This document shows positions 24,546 to 37,012 of a stretch of DNA of 64,000 nucleotides, piece by piece (position 1 is the stretch's first letter; each line of letters opens with the position of its first letter). The stretch is from Anaspis maculata (lineage: Eukaryota > Arthropoda > Insecta > Coleoptera > Scraptiidae), in the NCBI GenBank assembly GCA_949128115.1, contig OX421965.1, positions 46,491,257 to 46,555,256 of the forward strand. Direction: 5' to 3'. The notes under the pieces were generated by a model, which ran no database searches, had not been told where the DNA came from, and was given only the letters and a program-made list of their open reading frames with translations. The translations under genes and the position numbers were made by a program.

Positions 24546-25015
24546 CTCTGATTTTCTAATTCAACATCTTGACCTATTAATTCTTTTCAGTACAGTCAGC
24601 GTCATCTTGCACACGTTCCTCCCCGTGAAGGAAGGGAAAAGGGTGAAAATCGGCCAAAAACAAGCGACTGATGGTGGATAGGTGGCAATGCAATTCGTAC
24701 ATGCAAATAATGTTTTTTTTGTTGTTTTATGGGACAAGTACTTGGATTCTGCATTTTGTTGTGAACAAAACTCGTGTTGGTCGATAGTGTCTGGTCAGAT
24801 CAGCTGGAGTTTCTCAAAAGACGGAAACCATTGATCGCGTATCCTAAGTCATAAGCATAAATTCAAGAAATGATGTTGTTTTCGCGTGTTTTCGAACTTC
24901 TGCGTTGAAAGAGAACGTTCCTACTCATCCTGATATCATAGCGGAATGTGATTTTCCCATGATTTTTTTAGTGAATTTCTGTACCTTTATCGTATGTTAC
25001 ACCACAAGAGCTGAC
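24546..25015. other. No gene recognised
   Basis: Unremarkable AT-rich sequence without open frames of interest. Confidence 0.3.
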
Positions 25016-25188
25016 AGTTTTATACAAAATTTTCGAACTGTCTCGAAAGCTTTGTTTACAAGAAATTGAGTATGGAATGGTCACTTCATTATCTGAATAA
25101 AAACCCGACAGCGAAGTGACCATTTGCACAAGTTGAATTGCTTCATGAAAACAAAGCTTGATAAACAGTTCGAAATTTTTTATAAAAC
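25016..25188. repeat. Imperfect inverted repeat, about 173 bp
   Basis: AGTTTTATACAAAATTTTCG at the left is mirrored by CGAAATTTTTTATAAAACCT at the right, and AATGGTCACTTC by GAAGTGACCATT near the centre. Arms are about 70 bases. It is probably the remnant of a small foldback element. Confidence 0.6.
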
Positions 25189-28100
25189 CTCAATTGCTCG
25201 AGTGGTATTTGCAATTTTTGGGAATATTCCACAAAACGTGAAATTTATTGGAGTATGAAAACGTTCCAAACCCAAATCCACCTCAAATCCAAAAAGAAAT
25301 TGTGAAAGGAAGGGGAGCAGTTACATCAGTATGATGATGAAACACTAAGGTCGTGTTTTATCGTCATAAAACTGATATCATTGGTCCAACTCGAAGGTTT
25401 CAAGCGCATTGATTGGTCAGAAGTATGTTGTGTGGAATAGTCTCTGTATTCGCATGACAACAGCTCATATGAAATGGAATAAACAGTTGCACAGTTCAGG
25501 CTACGTATACGACTTAATACAACTTCTTTTTATCCTCTTCTTCCACCACCTTCTCCTCTTCTTTTGCTCCACCTAATCATAATAATTCTGTTGCTCTGAC
25601 TATGTTGCACAGTAGGCATCGCGCGCTAGATGTCACTTGTTCATTGAAATAAGATGACGGGAGAAAAAGAAGCAGCGTTCGATTTCTTTCTTCTTCTCGT
25701 CCACCTCATGGCACCGTAACGTACGGAAAGCCATTTGTCATCCGGGGAATGAAAACGGCGAGTATAAATCTGTCCCATAATTTACAGAACGCCAAAACAA
25801 CACGACACATACAAAAATCTGCCTAAGTTATTGCTTATTATAAAGCCACACGGCGCACACCGGCTGACCGCATCGGCACTCGTACTCTTGGCAAAATTGG
25901 CCCCACCGTCATATCGGGCGAAGAAACGGCACATAAAAGAGGAAGAAGAAAATCGGGGTCTCGAAAAAGGAACAGCAAGAAAGTGAACGCACACACTAAA
26001 GAAGAGAAAAAAAGAGTCACCCTTGGATCACGAAAAAAACCATGGGCGACGTTCCTCAAAGGCGCCGCATGCTTCGTTAATCGTTCTTGCATATAATATC
26101 AGAGTGACAACCTTCTGTTATTCTTTCGAATAATAAGACTTTTTGCATTCCTGAGGATGGACGATGGCGCGCGATACGCCGTTTAATTAAACGCCGCGAA
26201 TTAATATGTCTTTGGTGGGTACATGAAAAGTGGCACCATCATCGTTGTGATGGGGAAGCTTCCAAGATCGCAGATATGGACTCGTGGAGCAGTTTGGAAG
26301 AAAGGAAGAAAATCAGGTGGAGGTCTACATTGCCGAAATTCTACTGTCAAGCTGTCAAATTATTCAAGAACTTAAAAGTGGCTAAGCTCAAAATGTCAAC
26401 GATCACTTGTCACCTTGATTAGTCATCATAGTCGGCGTTATAAATACTGCTCTTTGTATCTTTCAGTGTGTAGAGACCGGCGGGTTCACTGTCTGAAGTA
26501 CGAGTACCTGATCAGTGAATGTATCTGCCAGCGCCCTATGACTGGTCAAAAATTTCAATACCAAAGCACAGACCAAAATAACGCAGGTAAAAAGAAGACG
26601 TTATACTTAAGATGAAAATATACAAGTACTAGCTTGTGAGCCAGGCGTTGCTCAGGTGACGTGCTAGTGGTGCTAGTGGCTACTGCTATTATCTATTACT
26701 GGTCGATGGCTTTTCGCCTAGGCTGTTGGGTTTTTGGCGGCTACTGAGAAAATGATGCCAAAAATCGGCAGTACTAAAGAAGGAATATGAATTGAAAATA
26801 TCCTGAACATTGCAAACTCCTAGGCTCACTGGTTTAGGCTGTGCGTTGATGAGTCAGTGAGGACACTAAACTTTATAATTATGTATAGATATTGATGGAG
26901 AGAAAAATATATTTCGTATGATTTTCAACTTTCAAGTCGATGGTTCTCCACAAGGAAGTCGCTACTCTCAACATGGGCAATTTCCGTCCTTCAAACGCCG
27001 CAACAAGTGAATTACAAATCAATCGAAAGCCGCATTCTGCATTCACAATATTAATTGATTGATTTAAATTGCGCTTTAGTCTACACAAATCACATTGTTT
27101 TCACGTACTCCCCCTTGTGCTCCCAATTAGCGTAATTTATTGTAAACTTTATCACTGCGGTGGTTTTTATATGGGCATTTACTAAAAGCAAATGCTTGTC
27201 CAGAGCGCTCGATGAAAAAAACAATTATAATCGAGAACATGTTTATGTTCGCGTGTTGTATAAATTAATTTAAATTGACAACAATTAATAATAATTGTCG
27301 CTGAATGCACACAATGCAGCGGCGGTTCTGTAAGTGCCCGGGAATAAATCGCATGACTTCGCATATGAAGTTGTATAAAAGGTTCCGTCACTGGATTATG
27401 TCAATGGGGGCAAATACTGACACTTTCTGCAGATGGCATCGCTGTAGCTGAAGTCCTTATAGTTAAAACGTGACAACCAAATGTCGTTACCGTCGTGTCA
27501 TTAGATCGTTAAATTAATTTCATCCTTACGTACCGCTCAGTCATGTCACTGGTTTGAAGTTTAGAAGTTAAAATTCAACAAACTTTTATTCGCCATATAC
27601 TTTGCTTCAAATTTTGCTGTAAACATTTCCCTGGTTATACAAAGACATGACAACAATGAAACGCGGCTATATCTAGATTGTGCTTTTGCACAAGGCACAT
27701 TGAATTTCAACTGGTAGACATTTAAACAATATACCACCACATTTCAAATATTTCAGCGTCTTCAGTGCCGTGGTATTTGCCCGCATTACTATACTTGCAA
27801 ATTAGCTCATTAGTGGAAATAGTCCGTTTAAACGGATTGGCTGTTTATGCTATAGAACTATGCAAAAAAGTTAAAATGTGATTTTACTGCATCAAATTTG
27901 ACAAGCATCAGGGTCACGGCTCAATAACCAGGACCTCTGCTCCACTGCTTCCTGAATTGCACTAATCAAGTTCGACTTTGAAGACAATATGAATCTCTAA
28001 ATTCACTCCAGAAATGGCAGGTACGTTTTCAGTTTACGCATAGAAATATCAAACTTTTAGTACCAGCAAGTAGTCCAGCAATGGTACCGTGCACTGAAGC

Positions 28101-28380
28101 TTGCTATTCTCCAGTTTTTTGTGATATTATAATAAGATATTATAGCACAGACACTTAAGCACTTGATCAGTATGTTTTATCACACATAAACTGTCAAACC
28201 TGATCATATTGACAAAAGAATATCTCGTATTCAATAATTTCTTATGTGCATACCTACGTGCTATTACAGAAAAACCAAACAAACAAATGTTCAAACTGAT
28301 CATCAAATTGTATTCTGAAAGTCTGTGTTGAAGCTAATTTTCAAAAAAACTGAATTCGATTTTTTGACTGATGCAGATTG
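25189..28380. other. No gene recognised; element-poor island at about 25600-28300
   Basis: Contains a perfect palindrome CGTTTAATTAAACG (26180-26193) with a homeodomain-type TTAATTAA core in a GC-richer setting, and a TATAAAAGG at 27374. Otherwise short open frames only. Absence of inverted repeats over about 2.7 kb contrasts with the rest of the intron. Confidence 0.35.
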
Positions 28381-28549
28381 AAGGTGAGTTTAGTCAGCTT
28401 ATTTAGCCGCAAGTTTCAATTTTAGTCGCAAGGGCAGTGACGCCCATTGGCTCTTATGAACCAGCCTCCTCAGAACAGCCAATAAGCGTTGCCAGCGCTC
28501 ACGACTAAAATTAAAACTTGCGGCTAAATAAGCTGACTGAACGCACCTT
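28381..28549. mobile_element. Foldback / MITE-like element, 169 bp
   Basis: Arms of about 46 bases are almost perfect inverted copies: AAGGTGAGTTTAGTCAGCTT at the left, complement at the right, including CTTATTTAGCCGCAAGTTT. No coding capacity. Confidence 0.8.
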
Positions 28550-30422
28550 AACAAATTAACTCATCATCAATCCAGATTTTCAGGAAACTCGAACCGCGCG
28601 TCCGTGTGAGCCTTGAACTTTGTGGGCGCACACAACCAGAAAGTTCCAGCAACATAAATCGCGAGTGTTTCGGACTAACAATGCTACCTTTGTTACATTA
28701 AGAAACTCAAGCTGGTTATGTTCTCGTTCAAAAACGCGGGCGGCCTCAAATATTTCAAATCGGGAGAGTTCAATGCCAAGTCAAATATAGGTAGATCGTC
28801 AAATACAACCGGTAATCTCACGCATGTTCTCGCAATAACTGTACAGATAAAATTGCAGATTCACTTAGAAAAAGCCGAAAAAAGTGGCTAGACACTCTCT
28901 TTCCGTCAGCCGGAAACTAAAACGCAGGCAAGATAGAAGATAATTACCTCGATAGCTATTTGCGGTTTTTTATTGTGGATGAGCTTGTGGATGAGCCACT
29001 TAATGACATATTGCAAAGGCGCCACAGCGACAGCTACATCGTTTAAGTTCAAACATCTTCAAAGGAAGGGTTTACAGGATACCAATCCTACTGAAAGGAA
29101 GTGCCATCCCAATTCCTCCACCTTTCAGAAAAGCGGAATATTAAACACGGCGATATTTTCAGAAACTGCGAATGCAAGCCAGCCGTCAAAGGTGTGGTCC
29201 AGGACAGGATCTCATGACCAGAGGATCATTTCTTTGCCGAGGACGTAGGCATTTGCGATTTGCGCTATTTGAGCGAATTTATGCCTTTGACTCATGATGG
29301 CGTGCAAATGAGCGTTATTTATTGTGAACTATGGAGGAAGGTTACCATAAACAAGCGACTTCAATATTTCACATGCTCATAATCTAATTAATAACTCAAT
29401 CCTGGCCGTGTTGTGCAGTATTATAGTGAGTGAGCAAGCAAGAGGCATTGAGCATTGAGCGCATTTAGAGTCAGCGGCAGCTGAGAAGAGAACGCTACCG
29501 GAATAGGTGGGAAGATTGTGGTATAGGTACTATGCATGTGGCATAATAACATCGCACGGCATTCGCCATGTCCTTTGAAGTGTAAAATACAGGGTGTGCA
29601 CTGATTATTCAGCGGAGTTAAATGATGAAATCTGGTTTTGTTTATGGAACTACAACGGAAGTTTCTCAACAACAAATTTCTGATTCAGAACATACTCCAT
29701 TAGTGGTTTATCCACGCATCCATTCAGCATTATGTGTGCGAAGATCAAACGCACCATTTTATGCATTCGCAGGTAAACACACCAGGCAACAAGATTGCAA
29801 ATTAGCGTTATTTACATTTCCTCGGCAAAGTTGCAATTAAATTATTTTTTACGAGTGGTGAGCAGCAGGCGCAACAGTGCGTCCCATGGGAAGATCGGAA
29901 TGCGTGAATTCGTTTTGGTGGGATGGATGGCAAGTACTGCCAGCTCGGTGCTAGGCATAGGTATCTTGCATACCATTACCGAGGAGGAAGCAAAGAGACG
30001 GAAAATTGCCTGGAAAATTATATTCTCGTTGTTCGTGTGATAATAAACGAAATCAAATTGGGCGAAGAGCGATAGGTACCTGCGCACACAAAGAGTTTGA
30101 GCGAGAACTTCTCGGGACAATGGATGATATCTTATTATAAAATTATTTACACTTCACCGTTGTTGCTTTGCTATTCCGTGCGTTGATGTGTGAGGGAGCA
30201 ATAGACCTTGAAGGAACAAACGACTCTTTCGTCACGTGAGCTCCATTATCCGGAGATAAAAAGCCACAAAATTATCAAATACGGCTAGAAGAGCCAAGTG
30301 AGAAAAAGACTTGCATCAGAAACTCCAAATTCGCGAATGGGAGTGGTTCATTTGATGTCTATTTTTTCCATTTCCTGCTCTGTCAGAGTCTATTCTGATG
30401 TTTGAAAACTGGAAGTACATAT
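28550..30422. other. No gene recognised
   Basis: Short open frames without recognisable motifs. TACAGGGTGTGCACTG at 29588 is another isolated element-end motif. Confidence 0.35.
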
Positions 30423-30936
30423 TGTTACGAGCGGCGATTCTGGATAACACGCGATCTTTCTAGACTCTTCCCGTTGGGTCGCAGTGTACAAGTGCGGAGC
30501 GTTCTAGTGTGTTCCAGAGCGCGTGTAGCCTTTTCCCTTGCAACTCAATGGAGACTTCAGCAGTGGGTCAAGCTACATCGGTTCATTTTAACGGAGGTGC
30601 CACATACCAGAACACACGGGAAGCACGCGAAAGGTGTGTGATTATTCGGGAGTCGTCTGAAAACCATATGCCGGGTCGCAATGGAATTTGTTGGAGGATG
30701 ATGGAAAGTTCGGGAACACTAATCGGAGGCATATATAAGCACCGTCCTCAGCGCGACAGTTAGTTATGAATTGGGATGCGAAGTGGTAGCGAGCAGATAG
30801 AAGCGAAGTCCCAGTGATATTTACAAACGTAAATAATTGTTGGCGTGTAGTTATTGTAGTACGCAGGAATAAACAGTGTGTGTTTTTAAAACGATCGTCT
30901 CAATTACAATCGAACCCGTACGCGAAATACGTAACA
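30423..30936 (+). mobile_element. Solo LTR, 514 bp
   Basis: Begins TGTTACGAGCGG and ends ATACGTAACA, so it carries inverted TGTTACG/CGTAACA termini as LTRs do. TATATAAG lies at about 30732. No internal retrovirus-like region adjoins it, hence solo LTR. A second copy lies at about 21275-22679 and a diverged one near 1900-2230. Target duplication is not clear. Confidence 0.65.
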
Positions 30937-30954
30937 ATAATTCATATATTTAGA

Positions 30955-33016
30955 CAGGGTGATTCATGACTTATGCGACATGGTTGAATGCCAGGTAGAG
31001 GACATTGAGGCAAGTCTGAATCTGTGTCAAAAAAAATTTTTGGTGAGCGGTTACGAAGATACCGGGGGTTTTCCTACGTTTGGGCTTAAATTTTAAAGTG
31101 CGATATCTTTGCAACGGTTTGACGAAATCCGACAAAATCCAGAAGAAACACTCATCTACTGAGGCTCTTCAAGATGGCTTATCTCCAGATTAAAAATCCA
31201 GGACCCTACTTGAAAAAAGTTGTTTGCATTTTTTTTGACAGAAAATCACAGTTTCCGATCGACGTTCGGAAAAAACAGCATTGGACTCGGAAAGTACAGA
31301 GAAAATGCTATCAAATGAGCTTTTCAAATCGCACGGCACACTTCCAACAGTTTCACAAAAACAGATCAAAGTAAGAACTTGTACCTACACATTTTGCCGT
31401 ACCGTTTTTCCTAATGTTCGTCAAAATTCATCCGAAATTGTTTCCAAAGCTCCCCTGCTGTGAATGTACGAAAAATAGCCCATTGCCATAATTGAATATC
31501 CAGAATCCAGGACCGTACTTGAAAAAACTTGTTTTTTTTTGACAACAAAGCAAGCATATTATCCGATCGCTTTTGGTGAAAATGACATCGGATTCGGAAA
31601 AAACGGAAAAAATGCAATGAAATAGACTTCCTATATCGTACGGCACACTTCGACTAGTTTTACAAAAACAGATGAAAAGAAGAACTTGTACTACATTTGA
31701 CAATTTTGCTGTATCTTCCTCTCCTAATGTGCGTCAAAATAATTCGAAATCATTTCCAAAGCTCTCCTGAATTCCTGAGACGGCCTACTGCCAGAATTCA
31801 AAATCCAGGATCCAGAACCTTACTTGAAAAAACTGGTTTGTTCTTTTTGACATAAAGCATATTTTCCGATTACTTTCGGAAAAAATGACATCGGATTCAG
31901 AAAATATCTACACAGGAAAAATGCCAGTGAAAGAACTTCTCAAATCGCACAGCATTCTTTGACCTGTTCCACAATAATAAAACGCTTCGAAATAAAAGGC
32001 CTCTAAAGGAAAGTTTGTGAGATTTTCAATAACGTAATGGTTTTATACAAGAGATTTTTGAATCGCCATCATCAGCTTCAATGCATTTTTTACCGGCATG
32101 TGTTTTTCGTGTAGATATTTTCTGAATCCGATGTACTTAGTTTTTCCCGAAAGTGATCGGAAAATATGCTACGTAAAAAAAACAAATTTTTTCAACTACG
32201 ATACTGGATCTTGGATTTTGAATTCTGGCGATAGTCCATCTCGTAAATTTTGAGCAGGGGAGCTTTAGAGATGATTTAGAATCAATTTTGACGAACATTA
32301 GGAAAGAAAGCTAGCAAAATTGTAAAATGTAGTACAAGTTCTTCCTTTCATCTGTTTTTGTAAAACTGGTCGAAGTGCGTGCCGTGCGACTTAAGAAGTC
32401 CATTTCAAAACATTTTTCTGCACTTTCCGAATCCGATGTCATTTTTCCCGAGAATAATCGGAAAATATGCTTTAACGTCAAAAAAGAACGAACAAGTTTT
32501 TTAAGTACGGTTCTGGATTCTGGATATTCAATTCTGCAATAGACTATTTTGTACATTAGCAGCAGAGAAGCTTTAGAAATGATTTCGGATGAATTTTGAC
32601 GAACTTCGATCTGTTTTTGTAAAACTGGTTGAAGTGTGCCGTGCGATTCAATAAACTCATTTTATAGCATTTTTTTTGTACTTTCTGAATCCGATGCTGT
32701 TTTTTCCGAACATCGATCGGAAAATGCGGTTATCTGTCAAAAAAAGCAAACAATTTTTTTTCAATACGGTCCTGGATTTTCAATCTGGAGCTAGGCCATC
32801 TTGAAAAGCCCAGTGGAGGACTGTTTCTTTCAAATTTTGTCGGATTTCATCAAAAGGTTGCAAATATATCGCTCTTTGAAATTTGAGCCCAAACAAAGAA
32901 AACACCCTGTATCGTCGTAACCGCTGACCAAAAAAAATTTTTTATACAGATTCAGACTTGCCCTGATGTCCTCTACCTTGCATTCAACCATGTCGCATTA
33001 GTCGTGGATCACCCTG
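30955..33016. mobile_element. Giant palindrome / foldback element, 2.06 kb
   Basis: Ends are CAGGGTGATTCATGACTTAT and the complement of CAGGGTGATCCACGACTAAT. The arms (about 1 kb each) mirror one another, for example ATGCGACATGGTTGAATGC at 30977 and its complement near 32980. Within the arms a module of about 310 bases recurs with TCCAGGACC...TACTTGAAAAAA at about 31197, 31505 and 31810 and, inverted, at about 32200, 32500 and 32770. No complete frame. The repeats are diverged. Confidence 0.85.
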
Positions 33017-36000
33017 TAGAACTGTGTACGGAAAAAGCCCGTCAAATACCTAGATCTCTCTTATGTTATGCACTGCAACATTGTCTTTGGTTTTCACTTT
33101 TCAAGTAAGTGTCAATTGATATTATTTACAAATATGAACAAATAGCTCAAGTGATCAAAGTCTTATCAAGTACCAATGTTTATGAAAACAGAAAACGTCA
33201 AAACACACATCTTAATCGGAACTATCATCTGAAGCCCAAATTTGAGTGCAACTTTACCCCTCCCCATCAACCCGCTAGGTTGTTCCAGATGACATCCTCA
33301 ATTGGCCAGTGACTAAAAAAGCTACAAATGGACGCAAAAATCTATATTATTAACTCAAGACAATTATAATAATTATTGATCTATAGGATCCGTCACAAGA
33401 AAGGTTACTATAAAATTGCCCATACAACTAATTAGCATCAGGTACTTTGTGCCTTTACCTTGATTCCTCGATTCACGGGGGCAGTACAAGCACACCCAGT
33501 GCTTCACGGTGAAGAGTCGTATACTGGTCGCGGCTTAGATAAAAAGGCTTGAACTTAGATTCAATCAACCTTTTTCAGCGGATGTTCAAATGAATTATTG
33601 TATTTATATTTCCACATGAGGAAGTGGAAAGAAATAAAAAGGAAAATATAGCCCACCGACGGAAAACGTTTAATACTTGTCACTCCAGGATAAAACCCTT
33701 GTTCGACAAAAAACGTTTGTTCATCTACTTCGGTTTCATAATGGATACCAGCGGTGTCGAAATAGTAGTTTTCGATACAACAGCGCGTTTTCAGGCCCGA
33801 AGCCGTGTTTGCCATCTGAGACTGGCAGTGGAAAAGCACGCAAAGCTCGTGTGTCGAACAACGTTTTCCGTAATCGTTGCTTAAACTGAGAGAAAACTCG
33901 AATTTTTTGTGAATTCTGACACTACTTTGACAACTGTCAAGCACTTCGTTGATAATTTTGACTGATTCAGTCAATCACAAACAGTTCCCCAAAACCACTT
34001 TGAATAACGGAATAACGGAATCTGAAGATCGCGGAAACAGAGTGTTTGGCAATTTCTAGGGCAATTTCATTCGGCTTAAACAAATTGATAAAGAAGTTTT
34101 CAACATTTAACATTTTGTTGTTACACGTTAACTTGATAGATAGTTGAAGATGTATGATGTATTGCAAGGCGATATGAATCTATTTACTTCTACTTCATCC
34201 CAAGTTCGTATTGAATGATTTCTTTCGAAGCTTTCTCACATTTCATACCGACTTGGTTCTGGAACAAAGTTGATTGTTTGATTGTTTCTTGGTTTGATCA
34301 GGTTCCTGTAAGAACTAGTACCTATGTAACAAGTGAACGTCCACCGTCATACATCATATTTTCCATTGTCAACTCTTCAACGTATTCTGATGCAAAGGCT
34401 TATCGGTGTTAGTTACATAACGAAAGTCCAGCCCTGTTAGGTGCAGTAATTTCTGGGAACTTTTACCGGTCAGATAGCTCGAGGTGCAACCTACCTACCT
34501 ACCTACCTACCATCAACATGCAAGCACTGGTGAGCAACACAACCGCATGGCCGAGAGGAGCGCAAAGACGAAGAAGAAGTGGAGGTTAAACGGTTTCCCG
34601 CGATCGGGCGTGCTCGCGCTTGTCGTCGGGGAATGCAGAGCCTAATGCGCTTTTGCTGTCTTGCTATCTTCTGATACAGATATCGGTGCGGAATCTAGTT
34701 ATGAAGCGCAAACCGCCGCAGAGTTATAACCGCGTCGCACGGGAGCTCAGAACGAGGAGAGGAAGCAGAAGAGAAGAACCTCGGCAACTTCTCTGCCGAA
34801 GAGAGAGCCTACCTGCCGCTTCAGGAAGAAACAGCCCATCGTGAACCACCATCATCACGGCTCGTGTGTCGTATGCCAGCCGAGCTGGTAGAAAAGAAAA
34901 ATCACCTGATCCGTATTCCGTAGGTAGGTAGGTATATCTACCTCGAACCAGGATCTTCCGATTTGTCAACACGTGCAAAATTCGCATGCCAGAAGACACA
35001 CACACACACTCACACACGGTTAGAGTAGGTAGCAGCCACCAGCGCTTTTTTGTATGTTGTTGGTCTTGATCGTAAAGTCACAATCTTGCTTGTTAATTTT
35101 CTATCGTATAAAACTACTAGTTCCAATAAGCATAACATTAGAGAGCGAGACACATCGCTGAGGAAAAAAAACTTTGCATGCAGGCAAAAAAGTTGTTGGT
35201 ACGCTAAGTATACATAGCCATCTAAGAAATTCGGCGATGGCGATATGGTGATGGCCCGAGGGACATGGTCGTCAAAGTGCCATGCCATGCCGATGTGGAT
35301 GTGCAGTGAAGGATGAATATTTGTTGTTAAGTGCTTGCTTGTATGTCGGTCGTCCTCTCTTCTTCTTCTTCTTCTTGCAGCTCGGCTTGAGCGTATGGAA
35401 AAAGATAAAACCAAGACGAAGAAGAAGCAGCAAGAAGACGAAGGTAATTTATGCAGATCTTGGCAGAGAGCAGCGCCGAGGCCGTCCGATGCGCGATGCA
35501 AATTAAGTAAATCCCCAATTACATGCATTTGCGTTGCAAAACCATAATCGGTGATTGCGCAATTATGTGAAAATTTGGATCGCGGCAGCGTTGGCTTGAG
35601 CTTCATGAATGAAGAGGCAGGTTTCGCGATGGTGTGCTGGAGAACTGCGGCAGCAACAGCTTTTGTGGATTGTTGGGCAAACAGGGGCGGTCCACCTCGG
35701 TTGCTTCGCCACAACTCGAACAAAAAACGCAGTTCTTCGCGCGACTCAATAAAACCATCGCGATAAAAATTTTAAAACCTTGCCAAAACCATATTTTGCC
35801 CACCACAAGCATTGCTTCGTTTAGGAGGACGGCTCCATTACCAAAATTGTGCGTACCTAAAAGGATGCAATACCTACTTATTATATTTATAGCTTACAAC
35901 GATGCAATACTTGATATAGTTCAAGTGCAGAAAGAGAGTGTCTAGCAATTTTATTCGACGTAAATCGAATTTTCTCTTACAAGATTGCAACAAAGTTTCA

Positions 36001-36679
36001 AAGGTTCTCGGCTTTGTCCTTGCTCGAACACATCCAATTTATTATATGCAAATTCGCACCCATCATGATGGCCGATGGTCTGGAAATGGCGGCGATAAAT
36101 TTCCATCAGTGTCGGTGGGGGCTCGCAGGGGGTCGTCCACGACAGAAGTGCTATTAGTTCGGGACTTTATTCATAATAAGTGCTGCACGCCACAATTACC
36201 TTTCCTACCGCGCCAGAGACCAATAAGCAAATTACGCTAATGAAAAATCATACCTGATGTTGCATGCTCGCGTATCTAGGCACAGGTATGCACTGCTCCC
36301 GCGAGTTCAAGTGCAAAGTGCTTTTCTCGTTCTCTTCTTCAATTGGCCACATTCTACTCTCAGTACCTGTAGGTATAGGTACGTCGAGTACTTTAAGTGT
36401 GTAAATATTGTTTGCCGGAGAGGAAATGCACATGGGATTGCCGGAGTTTATGCATCGGGAAAAGATTTCATAATTCAAAGCTCGATTATCTCGAAAAAGA
36501 ATCGGAGAAAAGCCCGAAGAGAAACTGTAATGATCTTGCGCATTCTTTCGTCGATAACCGGTAATCAACCGATGGAAATTGTGAACGATAGGCGATGCAA
36601 TGTAAAGCGAAAAAGTACTCGATTCTCATGGCTTCTCTGCAGATTGTTTCCTAATCCATCGGGTAATTTTGAATGTCAT
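33017..36679. other. No gene recognised; microsatellites and element-poor DNA
   Basis: An open frame of 137 codons on the minus strand (33974-33561) and one of 237 codons (35723-35010) look like chance: no domain, low-complexity Arg/Ser runs in the second. Simple repeats: ACCT units at 34489-34512, CA units at about 34995-35017 and TCT units at about 35357-35376. The stretch 34500-36300 is GC-richer and free of inverted repeats, which would suit regulatory DNA. Confidence 0.35.
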
Positions 36680-37012
36680 ACATATTACATCGTTTGTCCT
36701 TTCGGTGTAGAGACATTGGGTTGCTGGGGTCCGTCGGCCAAATCTTTTATTTCGGAAATTAGTCGTAGAATTTTTGAAAGGACTGGTGAGTTTTGTTCCA
36801 AAGAGTTCTTGACGCAGAGGGTCAGTTTAGAGATTCAGAGAGGCTACGCTACTGCCATACTGTCATACTGTCCACTCTTCCTGCTTGAAGATCTTTAGAC
36901 GAAATTTACTATAATTATCCTTCGCTAAATTCTTGTTCATAGGATTGTTTATATTTACTCTTTAAATGTTATATTGTATACAAGTGAATAAAACTTTTCA
37001 AAGGAAAAAAAA
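36680..37012 (+). pseudogene. 3' fragment of a LINE-type reverse-transcriptase polyprotein gene
   Basis: From 36695 the frame reads CPFGVETLGCWGPSAKSF and further on RVSLEIQRGYATAI. This is the sequence I associate with the extreme C-terminus of non-LTR reverse-transcriptase proteins (usual form: P-x-VETLG-x-WG-x-A ... QR-x-S-x-AIQRGN). After the stop at 36896 comes an AT-rich tail with AATAAA (about 36988) and eight A at 37005, the typical 3' end of a retrotransposed copy. Upstream codons of the same frame (from 36257) do not look like reverse transcriptase, so the copy is 5'-truncated. Confidence 0.6.

Noticed and set aside
33561..33974. 137-codon minus-strand frame
   Set aside because: No motif, no clear splice sites or codon bias, and a competing frame on the plus strand.
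35010..35723. 237-codon open frame on the minus strand
   Set aside because: Composition driven by AGA/TCT simple repeats and Arg/Ser/Phe runs, no domain, overlapping frames on the other strand equally open; treated as chance in GC-richer DNA.
36257..36690. 5' part of the 213-codon plus-strand frame
   Set aside because: Only the last 60 codons resemble reverse-transcriptase protein; the preceding part has no resemblance and is probably flanking sequence that happens to be open.
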